From NCBI GenBank assembly GCA_020725555.1, contig DYEU01000012.1, forward strand, positions 62,001 to 126,000: a DNA stretch of 64,000 bases. The letters run 5' to 3'. A program made the translations under genes and the position numbers. This document shows positions 43,713-51,962 of the stretch, piece by piece; within the stretch, counting starts at the first letter, position 1; each line of letters begins with the position of its first letter. Below the pieces are notes generated by a model. That model was not told where the DNA came from, did no database searches, and saw nothing but the letters and a program-made list of their open reading frames with translations. Source of the stretch: Desulfatibacillum sp. (GTDB lineage: Bacteria; Desulfobacterota; Desulfobacteria; Desulfobacterales; SpSt-501).

Positions 43713-43740
43713 GCGGCCAGACTCCTTCGGTTCGTGCGCT

Positions 43741-44802
43741 TCAGGCCTTCTTCACCGCGAGCCGTTCGCCGAGGATGCCGGTCGGCCGGAAGATCAGCAC
43801 CAGGACCAGCATGGTGAAGGCGATCGCGTCCTTCAACTGGTAGGGGGCGGTGATGCCCAGGCCGTCGAGAAAGAGGCTCGGTCCGATCGACTCGACCAGC
43901 CCGAGGAAGATCCCGCCCAGCATGGCGCCCGGGATGTTGCCGATCCCCCCCAGCACCGCCGCGGTGAAGGCCTTGAGGCCGGGGATGAAGCCCATGAAGA
44001 AATGGACCTGCTTGAACATGATCGCGTAGAGCACGCCGGCGGCCCCCGCGGCCGCCCCGCCGATCATGAAGGTCATGGAGATCATGCGGTCGACGTCGAC
44101 GCCCATGAGGGCCGCGGCCTCCTTGTCCTCGGACACCGAGCGCAGCGCGCGGCCGAGCCGGGTGCGCTGGGTGAACTGGTAGAGGGCGAGCATGAGAAGG
44201 GCGGCGGCGAAGATCACGACCAGCTGGAATTTCAGGACCCGCACCGGCCCCAGGTGCATCGGCCCCTCGAGGGCCTTGATCACGGGGTAGGCCTGGAAGC
44301 CCGAGCCGTAGAGGCCGCGGAAGACGTACTGCAGGAAGAAGGAGGCGCCGATGGCCGTGATCAGCGGCACCAGCCGCGGCGCGGTGCGCAGCGGCCGGTA
44401 GGCGATCAGCTCGAGGAGATAGGCGATGAGCGTCGAGGTCGCCATGGAGACGAGAAAGACCATCGCCATGCTGAGCACGGGCTGGGTTTCGAGCAGGCCG
44501 CTGCGGTGGAAGTAGGCCGAGACGTAGTAGGCCGTGTAGGGGCCGCTCATGAAGACCTCGCTGTGGGCGAAGTTGATCATGCGCAGCACCCCGTAGACCA
44601 TGGTGTAGCCCATGGCGATCAGGGCGTAGATGCTCCCCTGGGCGAGGCCGAAGATCGTGAAGTCGACCCAGTGGTCGAGGCTGTAGGCGCCCCGCGCCAG
44701 GGTCGCGATCGAGCCCCAGAGGATGAGGGCGATCAGGATCGCCCCGATCGTCCACATGACGATATCGGTCGGCGTCAGCCTGCTGCGCGTCGGTCGGGCC
44801 AT
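43741..44802 (-). CDS. livH: LIV-type ABC transporter permease LivH
   Basis: 353 residues, eight or nine membrane segments. LAQGSIYALIAMGYTMVYGV and INFAHSEVFMSGPYTAYYV are the standard LivH motifs, and VSEDKEAAALMGVDVDRMI the coupling loop. The ATG at 44802 gives a normal length; 44940 would add an unlikely Arg-rich leader overlapping two hairpins. 28 bases before livM. Confidence 0.93.
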   Translation of the reverse strand: MARPTRSRLTPTDIVMWTIGAILIALILWGSIATLARGAYSLDHWVDFTIFGLAQGSIYALIAMGYTMVYGVLRMINFAHSEVFMSGPYTAYYVSAYFHRSGLLETQPVLSMAMVFLVSMATSTLIAYLLELIAYRPLRTAPRLVPLITAIGASFFLQYVFRGLYGSGFQAYPVIKALEGPMHLGPVRVLKFQLVVIFAAALLMLALYQFTQRTRLGRALRSVSEDKEAAALMGVDVDRMISMTFMIGGAAAGAAGVLYAIMFKQVHFFMGFIPGLKAFTAAVLGGIGNIPGAMLGGIFLGLVESIGPSLFLDGLGITAPYQLKDAIAFTMLVLVLIFRPTGILGERLAVKKA

Positions 44803-44861
44803 CGCGTCGGTGTCCTTGGAGGCGAAATGGTCCCCGCGGGGCGGGGCCGGGCGGCGCTTGC

Positions 44862-44893
44862 AAAAGAGCCGGGCCCGAAGTCGGACCCGGCTC
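44862..44893 (-). terminator. Terminator/attenuator hairpin between SBP gene and livH
   Basis: On the minus strand GAGCCGGGTCCG and CGGGCCCGGCTC pair over 12 positions with one G-T wobble-type mismatch and a 4-base loop, followed by TTTT (44865-44862). Placed 71 bases after the SBP stop and 60 before livH, where ABC operons commonly reduce expression of membrane subunits. Confidence 0.6.
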
Positions 44894-44911
44894 CGGTCAT
44901 GCCGCAGGACC

Positions 44912-44937
44912 CCCGCGGGGCCTTGGCGCCCCGCGGG
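44912..44937 (-). other. Second hairpin upstream of livH
   Basis: CCCGCGGGGC (44912-44921) and GCCCCGCGGG (44928-44937) form a perfect 10-base stem with a 6-base loop, without a T-run. With the hairpin at 44862-44893 it gives two strong structures in 160 bases, suited to protecting the upstream SBP mRNA from 3' exonucleases. Confidence 0.55.
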
Positions 44938-44964
44938 CATGCCCTCGGAGAGCCCCTTGCGGGA

Positions 44965-46194
44965 TCAGTACGGCTTCCAGAAGGGGGACTCCGGGTTGAC
45001 CAGCTTCTTGATGTTCTCCGCGGTCTGCTGGTAGACCGCGATCCGCGGGTCGGCGCAGTCGCCGTAGGGGTCGCAGGTGAGCGTCCCGGTGAGCCCCTTC
45101 AGGCCCTTGGTCGCGTAGAGCGCGTCCCGGAGCGCCTTGCGCGGGATGTAGAGCGTCTCCCCCTCCTTCACCGCCACCTTCTCGATCGCTTTGAAGACCA
45201 TCAGCGCCGCGTCGTAGCCGTGGGCGTGGAAGGGCGCGATCGGCTTTTCGCCGTACTTCTTCTGGTGCTTGTCGAGGAAGCCCTTGTAGCCGGCGGCGAA
45301 GGCCGAGAAATCCGGGCTCGAGTGGAACATGCCCACCGCCGCCTCGCCGGCCGCCTTGTAGAAATCGGGCGAGAAGGAGCCGTCGGCGCTCATGAGGTAG
45401 GTCTGCTCCAGGCCGGCCACCTCCTTCACCTGGCGGGTGATGTGGCCCGCGGCGGCGATGAAGATCGGGTAGTAGATGAACTGCGGCTTCTGGGTCGCAA
45501 TCTTGGTCAGCACCGGCCGCATGTCGGTGTCGGTCGGGGCGACGGCTTCCTGGCTGGTGATCGTGCCGCCGAGCTTCTTGAACTCCTCGGCGAAGACGGC
45601 CTGGAGCTGCTCGGCGTAGACGCTGCCGTCGTGGATCGTGGCCGCGGTCTTGACCCCGAGCTTCTTGATCGCAAACTGCGCCGCCACCGCGCCCTGCACC
45701 TTGTCGTTGTGGGCCGTGCGCAGGTAGCCGTCATACTCGGGGCCGCGCTTGGGGTCGGTGAGGTAGGGGGCGGTGTTCGACGGCGACACCGTCGGGATGC
45801 CCGCCTTCCAGAGGATCGGCGCCCCGGGCCGGGCGGCGCTCGAGCAGTTCGAGCCGATCGCCGCGACGACCGTCGGGTCGGAGGCGATCTTCGTGGCCGC
45901 GGCCTGGCCGCCCTCGGCGTTGCAGCCTTCGTCCTGGCCGCTCAGCTTGATCGGGTGGCCGAGGAGCTTGCCCCCCTGGTCCTGGATGGCGATCTCCACC
46001 CCGCGCTTGGTGTCGGTGCCGAGCGAGGCGTCCGGCCCGGCGACGACCATCCAGTAGGCGATGTGGATGGGTTGGCCCTTCTTGATCGTGACGACGCCGA
46101 TCGGGTCCTTCGGGGGGGCCGCCTGGGCGAGCCCCGCGACCGTGAACCCGGCGAGCACCACCAACGCGACGACGAGAGCGAAACGACGGGTCAT
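44965..46194 (-). CDS. LIV-type ABC transporter periplasmic amino-acid-binding protein
   Basis: 409 residues with a signal peptide (TRRFALVVALVVLAGFTVAG, cleavage after AQA). The fold is type I periplasmic binding protein of the Leu/Ile/Val family: VVAGPDASLGTDTKRGVEIA, AIGSNCSSAARPGAPILWKA, PTVSPSNTAPYLTDPKRG and HDGSVYAEQLQAVFAEEF. Two cysteines in LTCDPYGDCADPRI may form a disulfide. Start ATG at 46194 is preceded by AAGGAGGCAGCC. First gene of the SBP-livHMGF-putA run. The ligand is an amino acid or related compound, not readable from sequence. Confidence 0.92.
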   Translation of the reverse strand: MTRRFALVVALVVLAGFTVAGLAQAAPPKDPIGVVTIKKGQPIHIAYWMVVAGPDASLGTDTKRGVEIAIQDQGGKLLGHPIKLSGQDEGCNAEGGQAAATKIASDPTVVAAIGSNCSSAARPGAPILWKAGIPTVSPSNTAPYLTDPKRGPEYDGYLRTAHNDKVQGAVAAQFAIKKLGVKTAATIHDGSVYAEQLQAVFAEEFKKLGGTITSQEAVAPTDTDMRPVLTKIATQKPQFIYYPIFIAAAGHITRQVKEVAGLEQTYLMSADGSFSPDFYKAAGEAAVGMFHSSPDFSAFAAGYKGFLDKHQKKYGEKPIAPFHAHGYDAALMVFKAIEKVAVKEGETLYIPRKALRDALYATKGLKGLTGTLTCDPYGDCADPRIAVYQQTAENIKKLVNPESPFWKPY

Positions 46195-46293
46195 GGCTGC
46201 CTCCTTGGGTACGTTGTGGGTGGTTGGGGAGTTCCTCATTCGCGCACGCGAAGGCTTCCGCCTCCGGCCAGCTCACTTCGGCGAAGCGCCGTG

Positions 46294-46322
46294 AAGTTAC
46301 TAAACGCGCCTCAGTCTGTCAA
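46294..46322 (-). promoter_or_regulatory. Promoter of the LIV operon
   Basis: Minus-strand TTGACA (46317-46322), a 17-base spacer and TAACTT (46294-46299). It lies about 100 bases upstream of the binding-protein ATG; the 46195-46365 gap holds no gene. Confidence 0.55.
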
Positions 46323-46365
46323 GGTGCCTGCAAGCCCCAGCGGCCGGGGCATCCCCCGGGAATCC

Positions 46366-47343
46366 CTAGAGATCGAGCCAGGTGCCGATGCCCTTCGCGC
46401 GGGCGCGCTCGTAGAGGAGCGGGGCGACGGCCATGTCGTCGATCGCCAGCCCCAGGTTCGCGGTCATCGTGCGCTCGGCGGGGGTTTCGCGTCCCGGCTT
46501 GCGCCCCGTGACCAGCTCGCCCAGATCGGCGTGGATCGGCGGGATCCCCTGGAAATAGCCCATCGACTGGTAGAGCCGGAGCTGGGGCACGTCGTCGGTG
46601 CAGAACTTCGAGGCCTCGGCGAGGGCCGCGCGGCTCCAGTAGGAGTCGTAGTCGACGAGCGAGGCGAAGGCCCCCTCCTCGAGCCACCCCGGCTGGATCG
46701 TCGCGTGCGGGGTCTTCAGGATGGGGCCGGCGGTGACGACGATGTCGCAGCCGCTGACCGCCTCGCGCGGGGTCTTCACCGTCACGACCTCGATCCGGAG
46801 CTGCGGGCCGATCTCCCGGGCGTAGCGCTCCGCCGCGGCGGGGTCGGTGTCGTAGGCGAGGATGCGCCGCAGGGGAAAGAGGACCCGCAGGGCCTCGGCG
46901 TGGCTGCGCGCCTGGACCCCGCAGCCCAGGACCCCGAGAACGGAGGAGTCCGGCCGCGCCAGCCTCCGCGCGGCCACCGCGCTCGCCGCCCCCGTGCGCT
47001 TGGCCGTGATCCACACGCAGTCCATCACCGCGAGCGGCAGCCCCGTCTCGACGTCGTTGTAGATGAGGAGCCCCGTGATGTAGGGGAGCCCCCGCCTGGG
47101 GTTCTCCGGGAACCCGCCCACCCACTTGATCCCGGCGGACTTGAGGTCGGGGATATAGGCGGGCATGGCGTGGAGGAAGTTGTTTCCCCCGCCGGGGTGG
47201 ATCCCGGGCTTGGGGGGCATCTCGGTGCGGCCTTCGCCCTTGGCGCGGAAGGCGGTCTCGAGGGCCGCGATGATCTCCTCCATCGAGAGGCCGACCCGGA
47301 CCACGTCGGCCTGGGAGAGGTATAGCAGGCGGTTTGCAGCCAT
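46366..47343 (-). CDS. Ornithine cyclodeaminase family protein
   Basis: 325 residues. GVLGCGVQARSHAEALRVLF is the Rossmann motif and PARRL-type PDSSV start of the NAD domain; the substrate Lys/Arg lie in IKWVGGFPENPRRGLPYITG (about 70-90). Family members deaminate ornithine to proline, or act as alanine dehydrogenase or ketimine reductase. Upstream of the LIV-putA genes and in the same direction, so ornithine to proline is plausible, but the family is functionally diverse. Confidence 0.9.
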   Translation of the reverse strand: MAANRLLYLSQADVVRVGLSMEEIIAALETAFRAKGEGRTEMPPKPGIHPGGGNNFLHAMPAYIPDLKSAGIKWVGGFPENPRRGLPYITGLLIYNDVETGLPLAVMDCVWITAKRTGAASAVAARRLARPDSSVLGVLGCGVQARSHAEALRVLFPLRRILAYDTDPAAAERYAREIGPQLRIEVVTVKTPREAVSGCDIVVTAGPILKTPHATIQPGWLEEGAFASLVDYDSYWSRAALAEASKFCTDDVPQLRLYQSMGYFQGIPPIHADLGELVTGRKPGRETPAERTMTANLGLAIDDMAVAPLLYERARAKGIGTWLDL

Positions 47344-47388
47344 GGCGGCTCCTTTCCCGGCGCGGGGTTGATCTTTCGGGAGGGATCC

Positions 47389-47417
47389 CTCATACGGGAG
47401 GGACCCGGCGGTGTCAA
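47389..47417 (-). promoter_or_regulatory. Promoter of the ornithine cyclodeaminase family gene
   Basis: Minus-strand TTGACA (47412-47417), a 17-base spacer and TATGAG (47389-47394), four of six matches in the -10. About 46 bases before the ATG at 47343, preceded by a GGAAAGGAGC ribosome-binding site. Confidence 0.6.
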
Positions 47418-47470
47418 GCGGGCCGCGGCGGGGGCGTCCCCCGCCGCCGCAGGAGGGAGGCGCAAGGGGC

Positions 47471-47965
47471 ATGGACGAGGCGGGGCTGCTTTCGTTTCTT
47501 GAGGCGCGGGGGATCCCCTACCGCCGCTCATCCCACCCGGCGGTCTTCACCGTGGCCGAGGCCGCGCGGCGGGTGCCCCCCCTTCCCGGGGCGAAGACGA
47601 AGAACCTCTTCCTGCGGGACAAGCCGGGGCGGCGCCACCTGCTGCTCACCGTCCCGGCCGCCAAGGCGGTCGATCTCGCCGCGCTCTCGCGCGCGCTCGG
47701 GCTGCAGCGGCTGGGGCTCGCCTCGGCCGAGCGGCTCGGCCGCTTGCTCGGGATCGCACCGGGCGCGGTGACGCCGCTTGCCGTCGTGAACGACCCCGAG
47801 GGCCGGGTCGAGCTGTTCTTCGACGAGGAACTCTGGCGCGAGGAGGCGCTCCAGGTGCACCCGCTGGTCAACACGGCGACCCTCGTGCTGGGTCGCGAGT
47901 CGCTCGAGCGCTTCCTGGCGGCCCTCGGCCGGCCGCTGCGCTGCATCCCCGTCCCTTCCCGTTAG
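47471..47965 (+). CDS. YbaK/ProX-type prolyl-tRNA editing protein
   Basis: 164 residues. SSHPAVFTVAEAARRVPPLP, then GAKTKNLFLRDKPGRRHLLL and AKAVDLAALSRALG, match ProX/PrdX proteins, which hydrolyse mischarged Ala-tRNA(Pro); the lysine in KTKNLFL is the family's key residue. The GAVTPLAVVNDPEGRVELFF loop supports the ProXp-ala-like type. The stop overlaps the stop of the convergent CheX-FliN gene. Confidence 0.88.
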   Translation: MDEAGLLSFLEARGIPYRRSSHPAVFTVAEAARRVPPLPGAKTKNLFLRDKPGRRHLLLTVPAAKAVDLAALSRALGLQRLGLASAERLGRLLGIAPGAVTPLAVVNDPEGRVELFFDEELWREEALQVHPLVNTATLVLGRESLERFLAALGRPLRCIPVPSR

Positions 47966-49464
47966 TCCTTGAGGCCGCGGAGCCGCTCCCGGCGGCCGGC
48001 GATCTCGGTGATGCGGATCCCGTACTTTTCGTTTTTCACGACGACCTCGCCGCGGGCGATGAGGACGTCGTTCGCCAGGATGTCGACCGGCTCGCCCTCG
48101 AGGCGCGAGAGCTTGAGGGCCGAGCCCGGCTGCAGCCGCAGGAGCTCCTGGATGGGGATGCGGCTCCTGCCGAGCTCGACGGTGAGCTCGACGGGGATGT
48201 CGACGAGGAGATCGAGGCCGAAGTCTTCGGGCAGGCCGGGCGCCTCGGGGGCGGGGGCCGCCGGCCCGGGGGGCGGGGCGGCGGGCGGCGCGGCCTGCGC
48301 CGCGGGGGAGGGCTCGCGGGCGGCGGGGCGCCCGGAGGTGGCGCGGCCGGCCTCCGCGGCCGGCTTTTCGGCCCCGGCCGCTGGGGTCTCCTCCACGCGG
48401 TAGTGGACTTCCGTTGCGCCGCGGGGGGCGGCCTTCACGAGATCGGAGATCTTGAAGCCCATTTCGGCGAAGACCGGCAGGCCCCCGGCCTCGAAGGCGA
48501 AGCGCTCGTAGCGGTCGAGGTTCAAGGCCTCGATCATGAAGTCCGTCCCCGCCGTGACCGAGGGGGTCGAGAGCGCGCAGCGCAGGCCCGTGTCGGTGAG
48601 CGCCGATTTGAGGCCGCCGGTCACGATGTTGCCGAGCTCGCCCAGCATGTCGTGGATCGCCGCCTCGTCGTCGATCTCCCCGGGCTCGACCCCGAGCATG
48701 TTGGCCGCCATGCGGCGGGCGAGCTCCTCGCCCACGTGCACGCTCACCACCCCGGTTGCGTCGCCCGCGAAGCAGACCGAGGAGACAAGCCGCTTTCCCT
48801 GCAGGCTCGAGGCCGAAACCGTATCGACCGGCGCGAGCGCAAGGGAAAACATCGTCTCGAAGACCTCGGTCACGGCCGCGGCGATCTTGGCGCGCGGGTC
48901 GAGCGCCTCGAGCTTGGCCGCATCCACGTGCGGCAGCCGGGACATCGCCTCCGGCGTGCCGAAGTCGAGCCCCGCCTCGGCGGCCTCGACGCCCTTGAGG
49001 CCGGCCTCGACGACGAAGACGTGCTCCCCGTGGCGGAAGGCCATGCGCTCGAAGCGGTCCATGGCGAGCGAGCGGATGGTGAAGTCGGTGCCGAAGGTGA
49101 TCGAGGGCGTGGAGAGGACACAGGGGTGGCCCGCGTCGTTGAGCGCGGATTTCAGGTTCCCGCCGACGATGTTGGTCACCTCGGCGAGGAGATCGCGGAC
49201 ATCGGTGCCAAGATCGACCTCGGCCGGCTCCTGCTCGAGCATGCGCCCCGCCATCAGCCGGCCGAAGGTCTCGGTCACCTGAAGGTTGAAGATCCCGGTG
49301 ACCGCGCCCGCGAAATTGAGCGTGCCGACGAGGCGGTGGATGCCGAATCCCGGCGGGGGCTCCGCGGCGAGCGGCTCGACCTCGAGCGCGAGCATCGTGC
49401 CGTAGGTGTCGATCACCGAGGACGTGATGCGCTCGCGGATGTCGAAGGTGGAAAGGTCGCCCAT
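47962..49464 (-). CDS. Tandem CheX-CheX-FliN fusion protein
   Basis: 500 residues. Residues 1-165 and 190-345 are two CheX/CheC-type modules. Each has an intact phosphatase motif: Asp91, Glu95, Asn98, Pro120 and Asp272, Glu276, Asn279, Pro301, with the Asn-to-Pro step 22 in both. A Pro/Ala-rich linker spans about 355-410. Residues 415-490 are a FliN/SpoA domain (DLLVDIPVELTVELGRSRIP, then PGSALKLSRLEGEPVDILAN and IARGEVVVKNEKYGIRITEI). The layout recalls FliY, the CheY-P phosphatase of the flagellar switch in Gram-positive and related bacteria. No flagellar or che gene is in the window. Ribosome-binding site AGGCAGCG is weak. Confidence 0.88.
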   Translation of the reverse strand: MGDLSTFDIRERITSSVIDTYGTMLALEVEPLAAEPPPGFGIHRLVGTLNFAGAVTGIFNLQVTETFGRLMAGRMLEQEPAEVDLGTDVRDLLAEVTNIVGGNLKSALNDAGHPCVLSTPSITFGTDFTIRSLAMDRFERMAFRHGEHVFVVEAGLKGVEAAEAGLDFGTPEAMSRLPHVDAAKLEALDPRAKIAAAVTEVFETMFSLALAPVDTVSASSLQGKRLVSSVCFAGDATGVVSVHVGEELARRMAANMLGVEPGEIDDEAAIHDMLGELGNIVTGGLKSALTDTGLRCALSTPSVTAGTDFMIEALNLDRYERFAFEAGGLPVFAEMGFKISDLVKAAPRGATEVHYRVEETPAAGAEKPAAEAGRATSGRPAAREPSPAAQAAPPAAPPPGPAAPAPEAPGLPEDFGLDLLVDIPVELTVELGRSRIPIQELLRLQPGSALKLSRLEGEPVDILANDVLIARGEVVVKNEKYGIRITEIAGRRERLRGLKD

Positions 49465-49560
49465 CGCTGCCTCGCGGGCGGCCGCGCAGCCCCCCCCTTG
49501 CGCCCCCCCCCGGCCCCGGAGCGCCGCCCGGGCGGCGGGGGCCGGGCCGCATTTCCCCGC

Positions 49561-49926
49561 TCAGGGCTTCAGCTTCAGGCTGTCGAAGGGGTCGCGCTCC
49601 CAGGAGCGCGAGGCGGATTCGATTGCGCCCGCGTCCGTCCCGTAGAAATCGACCGTGGCGACATGTTCGCACAGCGACCGGATCTTTTCAACCACCGGCC
49701 GGTGCTCGGGGTGGTCCTGGTAGCGGGCGAGCGTTTCAGCGTTGGCGAAGAGGCCGACCAGGGCGAAATCCCAGGAGCGCTCGCTCCGCAGCACGTCGCG
49801 GCCGAACTCGTAGACGCGGATCTCCGGGATGCGGTTGGGCAGATCGTCGAGGAGCCTCTCGAGGTCGCGGATCTCCTCCTCAGGGACGCCCGGCCGGAAT
49901 TTCATCAGGACGACGTGGTTGAGCAT
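49561..49926 (-). CDS. Dabb (stress-responsive A/B barrel) family protein
   Basis: 121 residues, beginning LNHVVLMKFRPGVPEEEIRD and containing FALVGLFANAETLARYQDHP then EHRPVVEKIRS, the classic dimeric alpha/beta-barrel pattern. Some members are oxygenases or cyclases, most are uncharacterised. It lies 26 bases upstream of the next minus gene's stop, but with a separate start. Confidence 0.88.
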   Translation of the reverse strand: MLNHVVLMKFRPGVPEEEIRDLERLLDDLPNRIPEIRVYEFGRDVLRSERSWDFALVGLFANAETLARYQDHPEHRPVVEKIRSLCEHVATVDFYGTDAGAIESASRSWERDPFDSLKLKP

Positions 49927-49952
49927 GACGGTCTTCGGCCTCCCGCGGCGCC

Positions 49953-50684
49953 TCAGGGTCGGGCGGGGATCCAGCCGGCGCCGCCCTTCGGCCGGACCGC
50001 AACCCCGGTGAACCAGACCCTGAATACGCCGTCCGCCCCGCGGCGGTCAAGGGAGAGCCTGAGCGGTCCCACCTCCCGCCAGTCCTCCCAGGTCGTGACC
50101 CGCGTGGGCCGGGGCTCGCCGCCCTTGCGGTAGACCCATTGCAGGATGCGGCCCTCGGGGTCGAGGAAGAGCTCGTAGACGTCGCCCGGGGTGTAGCCCT
50201 CGTCGGCGGGGTAGGCGACGACGACGCGCCGCGCGCGGCCCTGCCCGATCGGCAGCGCGGCGGGTGCGGGGTCTTCGGAGATCCTCGCCGCAAGGTCCCA
50301 GGTGAGCCGCAAAGGGAACAGGAGCCAGTAGTTGTCGTTGACGAAAAGGGGGTCTGCCGCGCGGGCGCGCTCGGAGGCGGAGCCGGAGGAGAGAAGGCCG
50401 CGCTCCCAGGTCAGCTCTTCCGCGGCCCCCCCGGCCGGGCGGAAAGTCACGCGGTCGGCGGCGGGCGCCCAGAGCCAGCTGCGGCTCACCTCCCGGTCGG
50501 GGAGCTTGACGTGGAAGGTGTAGGCGATCTCTTCGATTTGCGCGAACTCGGAAACCCCGCTGCCGCGGGCGATCGCGGCGCGCAGATCACCTGCGGCAGC
50601 GGCGGGGGCCGAAAGACAAAGGATGGCGGACAGCCAAAGCGTCACCGGCGCAAGGGCCCTGCGGCCCGGGTGGGCGGGGGTCAT
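49953..50684 (-). CDS. Exported protein of unknown function
   Basis: 243 residues with a signal peptide (VTLWLSAILCLSAPAAAA). The mature part is beta-rich with AYTFHVKLPDREVSRSWLWA and PGDVYELFLDPEGRILQWVY, reminiscent of periplasmic lipid-carrier/LolA-like folds, although I cannot assign it. Start at ATG 50684 follows AAAGGAGACCCGCC. Confidence 0.72.
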   Translation of the reverse strand: MTPAHPGRRALAPVTLWLSAILCLSAPAAAAGDLRAAIARGSGVSEFAQIEEIAYTFHVKLPDREVSRSWLWAPAADRVTFRPAGGAAEELTWERGLLSSGSASERARAADPLFVNDNYWLLFPLRLTWDLAARISEDPAPAALPIGQGRARRVVVAYPADEGYTPGDVYELFLDPEGRILQWVYRKGGEPRPTRVTTWEDWREVGPLRLSLDRRGADGVFRVWFTGVAVRPKGGAGWIPARP

Positions 50685-50804
50685 GGCGGGTCTCCTTTCT
50701 CGTTTCGAGAAACAACAACTTCCCCGGCACAAGCGCCGGCGCCTTAACATAAGCCGAAATCGTCGCGGGAAAAGGGGGGAGGCCGGCGCGGGAGGGGAGC
50801 CGGG

Positions 50805-51329
50805 TCAGCCGCGGCGGGAGCGCAAATGGACGATCTGGTTCTTGATTTCGCTCACGATGAAGCTGCTCCGCAGGGCGGCCGCGATCGGGCCCTCGCCCGG
50901 CGGCGCCCCGAGCACCGCGGCCGCGTGGCGGCGGATCGCGAGGATCCCTTCCGCCACCTCGCGCCGGAAATAGCCGGCGCGGGCGAGGCAGTTCGGCGGC
51001 GGGGCCTGTCCCAGGTTGATCCGCAGGCGGGGGACGAAGAGCGGCGCGCCCTCCTCCTCCGCGGCCGCCTCCGCCGGCCGGCGGCCGAGGTAGGCGAGCT
51101 GGTTCGCCATTTCCTCCAGGGTGAAGTAGGACCTGAGCGCCGCGGCGAGCTCCTCCTGCGTGGGCTCGACCCCCGTCGTGCGCCGGGTGAACTCGAGAAT
51201 TTCATGGAGGGCCTCGGTGAGGCGGGGTCCCAGCCGCAAAAGCGCCGGCGGGGCGGGGCGCGGGGGGACCCGGCCCCCGGCGGCGGAAGGGGCGCGCTTT
51301 ATGTCCGCAGGGGATCCGGCGAGGGTCAT
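50805..51329 (-). CDS. Unknown protein with a duplicated helical module
   Basis: 174 residues from ATG at 51329 (the frame is open further up but that part overlaps the neighbouring gene and looks non-coding). Two related blocks, about 37-81 and 121-169, end in AALRSYFTLEEMANQLAYL and AALRSSFIVSEIKNQIVHL. Between them is a Pro/Asn stretch (RLRINLGQAPPPNC). No known domain recognised. Cytoplasmic by composition. Confidence 0.62.
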   Translation of the reverse strand: MTLAGSPADIKRAPSAAGGRVPPRPAPPALLRLGPRLTEALHEILEFTRRTTGVEPTQEELAAALRSYFTLEEMANQLAYLGRRPAEAAAEEEGAPLFVPRLRINLGQAPPPNCLARAGYFRREVAEGILAIRRHAAAVLGAPPGEGPIAAALRSSFIVSEIKNQIVHLRSRRG

Positions 51330-51447
51330 CCGGCGAAGGGGGCGGGCGGGGGTTCGGGCCGCGCTTCGGCCGGCATCCCCGCCCGGCTTTTCGGCCGCAT
51401 CTTCCCGTTCCGCGGGCGCTTTCAGGCCGCGGCGAAGAAAGACCGCC

Positions 51448-51786
51448 TCAGAACTCGCCCAGCGGTCGCTGGAAGGTCCAATCGAAGGGTGCGACCACGA
51501 GCTTTTCGGTCGCCTGGTCGGTGTTGCCGCCGAGCGCCGCAAAGGGGTAGCTCACCAGCCAGACCGCCGTCCCCAGGACCGTGCCCACCATCCCGATCGG
51601 CCGCATGACGAGCGCATCCCACATCATCTGGCCGCCGGTCGGCTCCTGCTCGCAGTCCGTATAGTATTCCTTGTCGAGGCATTTGCCGCCGGCCGTGCGA
51701 TAGGCCGAGGCCGCCCCCGCCGTCCCGGCGCACAGCACGAGTGCCGCCATGAGCGCTGCCATCCACGCCGATTTCCCGAACCTCAT
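51448..51786 (-). CDS. Small exported protein with a C-terminal membrane segment
   Basis: 112 residues. A signal peptide (WMAALMAALVLCAGTAGAAS) is followed by a short region with two cysteines (GGKCLDKEYYTDCEQEP) and a hydrophobic glycine-rich stretch (RPIGMVGTVLGTAVWLVSYP). A ribosome-binding site AAGGAGGAGACC and a good promoter precede it. I do not recognise the family; envelope location is likely. Confidence 0.75.
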   Translation of the reverse strand: MRFGKSAWMAALMAALVLCAGTAGAASAYRTAGGKCLDKEYYTDCEQEPTGGQMMWDALVMRPIGMVGTVLGTAVWLVSYPFAALGGNTDQATEKLVVAPFDWTFQRPLGEF

Positions 51787-51859
51787 GGTCTCCTCCTTCG
51801 TGGCGGACCCCGGCGTCCTCCCGGGATCCCCTCGCTTGCGGGCCGGGGCGGCCCGCCGG

Positions 51860-51876
51860 GTTGCATGCCCTGCAAC
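51860..51876. promoter_or_regulatory. Inverted repeat in the leader of the small exported gene
   Basis: GTTGCA-TGCCC-TGCAAC, perfect 6-base arms, centred about 15 bases after the predicted transcription start. It could be an operator or a leader hairpin. Confidence 0.35.
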
Positions 51877-51884
51877 CGTCCTCT

Positions 51885-51914
51885 ATTATATCCGACAGTC
51901 GGCGCAAAACTCAA
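51885..51914 (-). promoter_or_regulatory. Promoter of the small exported gene
   Basis: Perfect minus-strand TATAAT (51885-51890), 18-base spacer, TTGAGT (51909-51914), within an AT-rich gap (51877-51960) between divergent genes. It is the best -10 in the window. Confidence 0.65.
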
Positions 51915-51962
51915 ATCGAAATCTTAACCCATTGAAAGCATAAGTTTTTTTAAGGATCGCGG

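Noticed and set aside
43540-47325. A 1261-codon open frame antisense to the LIV genes
   Set aside because: His/Asp/Glu/Arg-rich low-information sequence mirroring the liv genes, with no domain; the complementary strand has clear ABC-transporter genes.
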